Below are positions 57,892-64,000 of a stretch of 64,000 bases of DNA, piece after piece. Origin of the DNA: Pseudomonas ekonensis (GTDB taxonomy: Bacteria > Pseudomonadota > Gammaproteobacteria > Pseudomonadales > Pseudomonadaceae). Numbering within the stretch: position 1 is the first letter of the stretch; every line of letters begins with the position of its first letter. The notes under the pieces were generated by a model, which had not been told where the DNA came from, did not search any database, and was given only the letters and a program-made list of their open reading frames with translations. The DNA lies in NCBI RefSeq assembly GCF_019145435.1, contig NZ_JAHSTS010000003.1, positions 372,001-436,000 of the forward strand, in the 5' to 3' direction. Made by a program: the position numbers and the translations under genes.

Positions 57892-57975
57892 GCTTGCCCG
57901 CGATAGCGGTCTGACATTCAACACATTTGTTGGCTGTTATGACGTCATCGCGGGCAAGCCCGCTCCCACAGGTTT
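57892..57975. repeat. Remainder of the split REPIN
   Basis: GCTTGCCCGCGATAGCGG completes the first REP arm; the second arm, ATCGCGGGCAAGCCCGCTCCCA, is at 57947-57969. Rejoining 56648 to 57895 restores a perfect REP. Confidence 0.9.
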
Positions 57976-57983
57976 TTATGTGA

Positions 57984-58625
57984 TCAGGAAATCCACGGTG
58001 ATTGGCGGATGACCTCAACGAAGTTCATCGGCTTGAATCCCGGCTCCTGATCCTTCAATACATCGGTCTTCACATTGCCGAATGTGGTCTGCGGGCGGTG
58101 GCGCAAGCCGTCGGCGAACGCGCAGATGATGCATTCCTTGAATCCCTCGCCCCGCGGGTGCGCATGCACCACCGCTTCGCGCTGCACGTGGGTGAACGCG
58201 GCATAGTCCATGCCCAGCACGTCCATCTCCACGCCGGCGGTCACCAGCGCCACGGTCGGGCGCAAGTGCTTCGGCACGCCCGGGGTGGTGTGCAGGGCGA
58301 TCGACAGCCACACCTGCTCGATGTCGTCGTCGCTCAACCCGTAGGGCTTGAGGAAGGCTGCGGCCGCGTTGGCGCCGTCGACCTCGAAGCGCTCGTCGTC
58401 GCTGCGGTGGCCTTCGACCAGGCCCAGGTCATGGAACATCGCGCCGACGTAGAGCAGCTCCGGATCGTAGGCCAGTTGCCGGCGTTCGCCGCTCAGCGCG
58501 CCGAACAGGAACACCCGGCGCGAGTGGTGATAGAGCAGGTCGGATTCGATGTCGCGGATGTATTCGGTGGTGGCGCGGGCCAGTGCGCTGTCGGGGATCT
58601 TGATGCCGGCGATGGTGGTGTTCAT
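57984..58625 (-). CDS. HD domain phosphohydrolase-like protein
   Basis: 213 residues from ATG 58625. Metal-binding residues in YHHSRRVFLFG, AMFHDLGLVEGH (the HD pair) and WLSIALHTTPG. It resembles the cyanamide hydratase/HD family often annotated in fungi and Pseudomonas. The substrate is unknown. Divergent from the GlxA-type regulator, with 184 bases between starts, which makes it a likely target of that regulator. Confidence 0.82.
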   Translation of the reverse strand: MNTTIAGIKIPDSALARATTEYIRDIESDLLYHHSRRVFLFGALSGERRQLAYDPELLYVGAMFHDLGLVEGHRSDDERFEVDGANAAAAFLKPYGLSDDDIEQVWLSIALHTTPGVPKHLRPTVALVTAGVEMDVLGMDYAAFTHVQREAVVHAHPRGEGFKECIICAFADGLRHRPQTTFGNVKTDVLKDQEPGFKPMNFVEVIRQSPWIS

Positions 58626-58809
58626 GGGGGTCGTCCTCGTGGAAAACGCCGTGGCGGCGCTGATGGACAAAGTCTGTTCCCCGCCCCGGAGCCGGACAAT
58701 CGGCCCATGGCTGCGATCCTTGCCAATGCGCCTGCAAATCGTGCCAGCTCGCTTCCGGAGCGTGGATTGGCTAAGGTTTTGGCCCTTGCCACAGGGATTT
58801 TCCTGAACC

Positions 58810-59775
58810 ATGAACAGAACCGTCGCCATCGTGGTGTTCCCCGGCGTGCAGTCGCTGGATGTCACGGGCCCCATGGACGTGCTGGCCGAAGCCGGCCGCT
58901 TTCTGGCGCCCGAGGATCACTACCGCCTGGAAGTGATCGGCACCGGGCACGGGCCGGTGCGTTGCTCCAACGGCTTGGCGCTGATCCCCGACCGGCATTT
59001 CAGCGAAGCGTCGCAGGCCTACGACCTGCTGCTGGTGGCCGGCGGGCCGCAGCTGCCGTCCGCACGCTTCGGCGAGGCGTTCGACGGCTGGCTGCACGAG
59101 GCCTGCGGGCGGGCGCGGCGCTTCGGCTCGATCTGCAACGGCGCGTTCATGCTGGCCCGTGCCGGTCTGCTGGAGGGGCGCACGGTGACCACTCACTGGA
59201 ACGATGCCCAGGCCCTGGCGCAGCTGTGTCCGCAGGCCCGGGTCGAAGCGGACCGGCTGTATGTCGAGGACGGCGCGCTCTACACCTCGGCCGGGGTGAC
59301 GGCGGGGATCGACCTGACGTTGTACCTGCTGGCGCGCGACCACGGCGCGGACGTGGCGCTGAACGTGGCCAAGCGCTTGGTGGTGTTCACCCAGCGCGCC
59401 GGCGGCCAGTCGCAGTTCAGCCCGTTCCTGACGCCCCACGCCGAGCCGACGTCGGCGGTGGCGCAGGTGCAGCGGTATGTGCTGGCCCATCTGGACGGGG
59501 ATCTGGCCATCGCGGACCTGGCGAAGGCGGCGAACATGAGCGCACGCACGTTCTCCCGGGTGTTTGCCCGTGAGGCGCAGGTCACCCCGGCGGAGTTCGT
59601 CGAGCGGGCGCGGGTGGATGCGGCGCGAGTGATGCTGGAAAGCACGGCGTTGCCGCTCAAGACCGTTGCCTACCGGTGCGGCTTTCGCGATGCGCAGCAC
59701 ATGCGCAATGTGTTCAACCGCAGGCTCGGCGTGACGCCGCTGCAGTTCCGGCAGCACTTTGCGCTGGAAGTCTGA
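58810..59775 (+). CDS. GlxA-type AraC family regulator (DJ-1/PfpI plus AraC DNA-binding domain)
   Basis: 321 residues. The N-terminal DJ-1/PfpI-like domain (TVAIVVFPGVQSLDVTGPMD, FGSICNGAFMLARAGLLEGR with a Cys at the nucleophile elbow) senses a ligand. The C-terminal AraC domain has two HTH motifs: IADLAKAANMSARTFSRVFA and VAYRCGFRDAQHMRNVFNR. Such regulators commonly control a divergent gene, here the HD-domain gene. The ligand is unknown. Confidence 0.9.
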   Translation: MNRTVAIVVFPGVQSLDVTGPMDVLAEAGRFLAPEDHYRLEVIGTGHGPVRCSNGLALIPDRHFSEASQAYDLLLVAGGPQLPSARFGEAFDGWLHEACGRARRFGSICNGAFMLARAGLLEGRTVTTHWNDAQALAQLCPQARVEADRLYVEDGALYTSAGVTAGIDLTLYLLARDHGADVALNVAKRLVVFTQRAGGQSQFSPFLTPHAEPTSAVAQVQRYVLAHLDGDLAIADLAKAANMSARTFSRVFAREAQVTPAEFVERARVDAARVMLESTALPLKTVAYRCGFRDAQHMRNVFNRRLGVTPLQFRQHFALEV

Positions 59776-59820
59776 GGGCCAGGGGCGATCCGGCGACGGG
59801 GCCGGTCGCCGCGCTGAAGG

Positions 59821-62232
59821 TTACCGGGCCGCCCGCGCCGGCAGCAGCTTGAGGGTGCTGCGGGTATTGGCCGTCACTTCCTCGTCGCTGAAGTGCGCCT
59901 GCACGTACATCCCGTCCACATAGGCTTCGGCCTGGTCGTCGTAGTGGCTGTCGAACGGCACGCCGCTCTGGCCCACCGGGTTGACGGTCAGGCTGTGGGC
60001 CGGGTCGGCGAAGTCGATCAGGCGCCGGGTGGACGGGCCGTAGGTGACCGGCCACGGCGCCGGGCCGATCTTCGCCGAGAGGTTGTTCGGCACTTCGTGG
60101 CTGCCCGGCGCAGCGTAGGGGCCGACGTTGAAGATCCGGTCCAGGGGCTTCTGCTGGCCCAGCGGGTGGCCGTGGGTCAGGGTGTGCGCGGTGCCCCACT
60201 GCCAGCGCGCCGGGTCGTCGCCCAGGGTCTGCTTCAGGTGCGCCATGCTGGCCTGCCAGGCCGCCTTGACGGTGTCGGCGCGGGTTTCCTTTTCCGGGGT
60301 GGCGCGGTTGTCCCACCACGGCGAGTCGGCGTTCGCCGCCAGGCGCGGCAACGCGGCGTCGATCACCCGGGTCGACAGCAGCGTCTCGAAGAAGTCGTTG
60401 CCCAGCTCATCGCGCATCGCCGCGTCGGCGAGGTCGTACAGGAACTGGTTGAACACCGTCGCGCTGACCGAGTCCAGCGGATAGTCGCCTTGCCATTGGG
60501 CCAGTTGCCCGATCAGCTTGAGCTGCGCCGGGTCGCTCACCACCTCACGCAGGACCGGCAGCAACGGCGCCAGCAGGCGCGGCCCGTAGCCGGTGGCGGT
60601 GCCCAGCTGCAGCTTCTGGTTGGCCTCGTTGTCCCATTTGACGTTCTTGTCGGCGAGCTGGCGGTTGAGCTGCTGGCCGCGGTCGGCGAGGTTGTAGTAG
60701 CCGGGGATCTCCAGGCCGGTGGGCGACACCGGCTGGAAGTTGGCCGACACGATGTAGCCCCGCGCCGGGTTCTCTTCCTGGGGATTGGCGCTGAACGGGT
60801 AGTAGCCGTCCTTGTCCGCCTGATTGCTCGCGCCGTCGAGGATGAAGCCCGGCTTCACCCCGGCCGGCCGCTTGGGCAGCAGGGCCGCCGCCCACCAACC
60901 GATGTCGCCTTTGGCGTTGGCGTAGACGATGTTCAGCCCTGGCGCCTGCACCTTGGCCGCAGCGGCGCGGGCCTTGGCCAGGGTGTCGGCGCGGTTGAGC
61001 TGGTAGAAGCCGTCGAGGATCGGGTTGGGCGTTTCGAGGAAGGCCCACCACATGGCGATGGGCGTTTTGCCGGCGGCGGTGCCGAGGGCGTCGTTGACGA
61101 TCGGGCCGTGGGGCGACTGGCGCAGGGTGACGGTCACCGGCGCCTGGCCTTTCACCGCGATCCGCTGCTCGCTGCTGAGCATGTCCGTCCACTGGCCGCG
61201 GTACCAGACCTGGTTCGGGTTGTCCGGGTTGACCTTCTCGGCCACCAGGTCCAGGTCGTCGTTCTGGAACATGGTCAGGCTCCAGCCGAAATCCAGGTTG
61301 TGCCCCAGGAACGCGAACGGCACCAGCGCCTGGTGATAACCGTACAGCTCGAAGCCCGGCGCCGACAGCTGCGCCTCGTACCACACCGCCGGCACCGAGA
61401 AGCGGATGTGCGGATCGCCGGCCAGCAGCGGTTTGCCGCTCTTGCTGCGGCTGCCGGCGACCGCCCAGGCGTTGCTGCCTTCGAACTGCGGCAGGCCGTG
61501 GTCGATCAGCGCCTGTTCGCTGAGGCGGGCGAGGGCGTTCAGGCCTTGCCAGTCGCCGGCGGCGAGGGCCAGCGCCGAAGGCCCGCGTCCCTTGGCCAGC
61601 ACGCCCTTGGGCTGCCAGTCGAGGTCGAAGACATTCAGGTAGTCGGCGCCGAGCCGGTCGCGCACATAGGTCAGCAACGGCTCGGTGCGAAACGCCGCCG
61701 CGAAGCTGTAGGCCATGTAGCCGGCGACGCTGATGCTGTCTTCGGCGGTGAACGGCCGCTTGGGGATGCCCAGCACGTCGAACTCGATGGGCGCGGCGTG
61801 GCTGTCCTGATACTGGTTGATGCCGTCCAGATAGGCTTCCAGGGCCTTCCACGCCGGTGACTGGCGGTCGAGGCCGGCGACGTAGCTGGCGGCCCGCTCG
61901 CGGATGCGCAGGCTGCGGAACAGCTTGTCGGTGTCGAGCAGCTTGGGCCCCAGCACTTCGGCCAGCTCGCCGCGGGCCAGTCGGCGCATGGCCTCCATCT
62001 GGAACAACCGGTCCTGGGCGTGCACGTAGCCCAGGGCACGGTAGAGGTCGGTTTCGCTTTCGGCGCGGATGTGGGGGACGCCGCGCTCGTCGTAGCGCAC
62101 GGTCACCGAGCCTTGCAGGTTGCGCAGCTCCGCCTGGCCCTGACGCGTCGGCTGCTTGCTGTACACGTAGCCGCCGGCGGCGACCAGCAGCGCGACGATG
62201 AGCAAGGCAAGAACGGTGAAGACGCGTTTCAT
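59821..62232 (-). CDS. hacB: Penicillin amidase family acylase, HacB-like (AHL acylase)
   Basis: 803 residues. Signal/anchor MKRVFTVLALLIVALLVAAG, alpha-chain region with YVHAQDRLFQMEAMRRLARG, then the autoproteolysis site GSNAWAV with Ser253 as the mature beta-chain nucleophile. Ntn hydrolase of the penicillin G amidase family. In P. aeruginosa the AHL acylase HacB (PA0305, from memory) sits beside spuH, the same position as here apart from the IS and HD/GlxA genes between. It likely hydrolyses long-chain acyl-homoserine lactones or other amides in the periplasm; substrate not proven. Confidence 0.88.
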   Translation of the reverse strand: MKRVFTVLALLIVALLVAAGGYVYSKQPTRQGQAELRNLQGSVTVRYDERGVPHIRAESETDLYRALGYVHAQDRLFQMEAMRRLARGELAEVLGPKLLDTDKLFRSLRIRERAASYVAGLDRQSPAWKALEAYLDGINQYQDSHAAPIEFDVLGIPKRPFTAEDSISVAGYMAYSFAAAFRTEPLLTYVRDRLGADYLNVFDLDWQPKGVLAKGRGPSALALAAGDWQGLNALARLSEQALIDHGLPQFEGSNAWAVAGSRSKSGKPLLAGDPHIRFSVPAVWYEAQLSAPGFELYGYHQALVPFAFLGHNLDFGWSLTMFQNDDLDLVAEKVNPDNPNQVWYRGQWTDMLSSEQRIAVKGQAPVTVTLRQSPHGPIVNDALGTAAGKTPIAMWWAFLETPNPILDGFYQLNRADTLAKARAAAAKVQAPGLNIVYANAKGDIGWWAAALLPKRPAGVKPGFILDGASNQADKDGYYPFSANPQEENPARGYIVSANFQPVSPTGLEIPGYYNLADRGQQLNRQLADKNVKWDNEANQKLQLGTATGYGPRLLAPLLPVLREVVSDPAQLKLIGQLAQWQGDYPLDSVSATVFNQFLYDLADAAMRDELGNDFFETLLSTRVIDAALPRLAANADSPWWDNRATPEKETRADTVKAAWQASMAHLKQTLGDDPARWQWGTAHTLTHGHPLGQQKPLDRIFNVGPYAAPGSHEVPNNLSAKIGPAPWPVTYGPSTRRLIDFADPAHSLTVNPVGQSGVPFDSHYDDQAEAYVDGMYVQAHFSDEEVTANTRSTLKLLPARAAR

Positions 62233-62336
62233 GGTGACTCCTTGTGCGTTCGGGATCCCCGCCCGTGGGGGCCGTCAACAATTAGCACAGACCTTGTGCG
62301 CCGTGCATCGCTGTCTTTCGAAAAGTCCGGAATGCC

Positions 62337-62915
62337 TTAAGGCCCGGCCGCCGGCCACGGGCAATAGCAACCGACCGCCAGCGTGTGGGTGGCGTTGACC
62401 GGACGGTCTTCGCTGAGCGCATTGAGGATCGGTTCGATAAAACTGTTGCTGGAGTTGCACGTCAGGCCTTCGCTGTACGGGCCGAAGTACGCCAGTTTGC
62501 CGCTGCGGTCCCAGATCGCCACGGCCGGGCTGGCGGGGATCTGTTCGGAGCCGGGCAGCACGGTGATGGTCTTGAGGTTGCCGAGGGTGGCGGGCAACTG
62601 GCCGTGGCTGCCGACCTTCTGCACCGCGAAGAACTCCACGCCCTTGGCGCTGAAGCGCTCGACCATCTCCGTCAGGTGCTGCTGGTTGCCGACGTTGCAC
62701 GGGCAGGCCGGATCCCAGAAGTGCACCAGGCGGATGCTGCCGGGGCCGGCCAGGTCGTCCGGCAGGCGCAGCGGATCGCCGGAGAACACCGCCGTGTGCG
62801 AGCTGAAGGCGCGCAGGTAGCGGCCCTGGAACCAGTCGTACGCCGCCCACAGCACCCCGGCGCACACGAGCGCGAGCAGGCTGGCGAACAGGGCGGTGCG
62901 GTAGGGCGGGCGCAT
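62337..62915 (-). CDS. Thioredoxin-like protein, DUF6436 type
   Basis: 192 residues from ATG 62915. One N-terminal membrane span (ALFASLLALVCAGVLWAA) then a thioredoxin-like domain with WDPACPCNVGNQQHL; the active motif is CPC, unusual against CxxC. The C-terminus ends LAVGCYCPWPAAGP, another CxC. Predicted inner-membrane protein facing the periplasm. Redox function is inferred. Confidence 0.72.
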   Translation of the reverse strand: MRPPYRTALFASLLALVCAGVLWAAYDWFQGRYLRAFSSHTAVFSGDPLRLPDDLAGPGSIRLVHFWDPACPCNVGNQQHLTEMVERFSAKGVEFFAVQKVGSHGQLPATLGNLKTITVLPGSEQIPASPAVAIWDRSGKLAYFGPYSEGLTCNSSNSFIEPILNALSEDRPVNATHTLAVGCYCPWPAAGP

Positions 62916-63012
62916 GGTTTTCGATCCTCGAAGGCCGGCTAGCTTGCCATGCCTGCCGCGACAGATGAATATCGCAGGCCGATAAAGTCTGTTCACCGTT
63001 CTGGAAGTGCCC

Positions 63013-63963
63013 ATGTCTGCGACCTTCGACCCCGATCATCTGCGTGCCGGCCTGCGGCCCCTGGCCCAGTGGCAGCCGCTGTCGGAGGAGGCCAAGGCGT
63101 ACCAGCGCTTCTACCGCACCGACTTCCCCGAGCGCGACGTGTGGCGCGGCATGGGCCGCTTCGAGGTGGACGGCTACGAACTGGTCAGCCATTGCTGGTG
63201 GCCGGAGACGGCCAAGGGCACGCTGTTCCTGCTCCACGGCTTCTACGACCACACCGGGCTCTACCGGCATGTGATCGCTTGGGCGCTGGACCAGGGCTTC
63301 GCGGTGATCGCCTGCGACCTGCCGGGGCACGGGCTGTCGAGCGGCGAGCGGGCGAGCATCCGCGACTTCTCCGAGTACCAGGACGCCCTGCACGGGCTGT
63401 TCGCCGAGGCGCGCTCGATCGCCTTGCCGCAGCCGTGGCACCTGTGCGGGCAAAGCACGGGGGCGGCGATCGTGGTCGATCATCTGCTCGACCAGAGCGT
63501 CGAGAGCCCCGCCCAGGGCCAGGTGATCCTGCTGGCGCCGCTGGTGCGGCCGCGGGCCTGGGGCTGGTCGCAGCTCAGCTATTACCTGCTGCGGCCCTTC
63601 GTCCGGGGCATCGCCCGGCGCTTCAGCGAGAACACCAACGATCCTGCGTTCCTGCCGTTCCTGCAGGCCGACCCGCTGCAGCCCAAGCGTTTGCCGACGA
63701 AGTGGGTCGGTGCGCTGTCGCGCTGGATCGAGCGCATCGAATACGCCAAGAAGAGCCCGCGCCGGCCGCTGATCGTCCAGGGCCAGGCGGACATGACCGT
63801 GGACTGGCCGCACAACCTTCAGGTGCTGAAGTGGAAGTTCGACCGGCCGCAGATCCTGATGCTGCCGCAGGCGCGGCATCACCTGGCCAACGAGGTGGCG
63901 GAGATGCGCGAGGAGTATTTCGAGTTCCTGAGCAAGCGGATCAAGGGCCGCAATCCCCAGTGA
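63013..63963 (+). CDS. Alpha/beta hydrolase, lysophospholipase-like
   Basis: 316 residues from ATG 63013 (two codons after another ATG). LFLLHGFYDHTGLYRHVIAW is the oxyanion segment, LCGQSTGAAIVVDH carries the nucleophile Ser (GQSTG), VQGQADMTVDW the acid and QARHHLANEV the His: complete triad. Serine aminopeptidase/lysophospholipase L2 (PldB) type. It starts 97 bases from the divergent DUF6436 gene. Substrate unknown. Confidence 0.88.
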   Translation: MSATFDPDHLRAGLRPLAQWQPLSEEAKAYQRFYRTDFPERDVWRGMGRFEVDGYELVSHCWWPETAKGTLFLLHGFYDHTGLYRHVIAWALDQGFAVIACDLPGHGLSSGERASIRDFSEYQDALHGLFAEARSIALPQPWHLCGQSTGAAIVVDHLLDQSVESPAQGQVILLAPLVRPRAWGWSQLSYYLLRPFVRGIARRFSENTNDPAFLPFLQADPLQPKRLPTKWVGALSRWIERIEYAKKSPRRPLIVQGQADMTVDWPHNLQVLKWKFDRPQILMLPQARHHLANEVAEMREEYFEFLSKRIKGRNPQ

Positions 63964-63971
63964 TCCAGATG

Positions 63972-64000
63972 GCTTCATCGCTGGCAAGCCAGCTCCCGCA
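63972..64000. repeat. REP fragment at the window end
   Basis: CATCGCTGGCAAGCCAGCTC begins a REP of the CTGGC subtype just after the hydrolase stop; it is cut by the window edge. Confidence 0.78.

Overview
The window is chromosomal DNA from a member of the Pseudomonas fluorescens group. The evidence is high GC content, dense REP/REPIN repeats of the GTGGGAGCGGGCTTGCCCGC type, and a gene order that, from memory, follows P. aeruginosa: ppx-trxA-rho-...-ubiD-...-glpT-...-6S RNA-zapA-...-pepP-ubiH-ubiI-...-gcvTHP-...-argE-argA. That is joined to an ssu sulfonate locus and an spu polyamine locus which lie elsewhere in P. aeruginosa.

Layout. 1-12.7 kb: exopolyphosphatase (partial), thioredoxin, Rho, an OafA-type acyltransferase, UbiD with an overlapping flavin/iron-sulfur reductase, a ChaC-like protein, GlpT, and small enzymes. 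12.7-19.1 kb: 5-formyl-THF cyclo-ligase, 6S RNA and zapA on the minus strand; YgfB family, pepP, ubiH, a DUF4442 protein and ubiI on the plus strand. 19.3-22.1 kb: a ferric-iron type binding protein and fused permease with no ATPase nearby. 22.3-28.0 kb: glycine cleavage genes gcvT, gcvH and gcvP, interrupted by a lone sugar-type aminotransferase on the opposite strand. 28.0-28.5 kb: four tandem REPIN units. 28.6-36.1 kb: DUF2388 protein, GspE/PilB-family ATPase, Lrp regulator, CYTH/CHAD triphosphatase, argE, argA. 36.2-44.9 kb: a sulfur-scavenging region with orphan tauA, an OprD-family porin, 1-Cys peroxiredoxin lsfA and ssuEADCBF. 45.2-56.6 kb: TetR regulator and the polyamine genes spuI, decayed spuA, spuB, spuC, spuD, spuE, spuF, spuG and spuH. 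56.6-57.9 kb: an IS3-family insertion inside a REPIN. 58-64 kb: HD-domain protein, GlxA-type AraC regulator, penicillin/AHL acylase (HacB-like), a thioredoxin-like protein and an alpha/beta hydrolase.

How the genes work together. UbiD, UbiH and UbiI serve ubiquinone synthesis. GcvT, GcvH and GcvP make up the glycine cleavage system except for the L protein. ArgE and ArgA serve arginine synthesis. SsuEADCBF, LsfA and TauA take up and desulfonate sulfonates and manage the oxidative stress that goes with sulfur limitation. SpuDEFGH imports putrescine/spermidine, while SpuI/SpuB glutamylate and SpuC transaminates polyamines. The gamma-glutamyl hydrolase SpuA of this pathway appears to be lost here.

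No clearly new defence or biosynthetic system is present; most of the window is conserved core genome. The most informative oddities are the decayed spuA, the IS3 insertion with a 3-bp target duplication in a REPIN arm, the dimer-duplicated REPIN array, a TetR reading frame that ends inside a MITE-like repeat, and the aminotransferase placed inside the gcv locus. Functions are assigned by reading the protein sequences; no database search was run.
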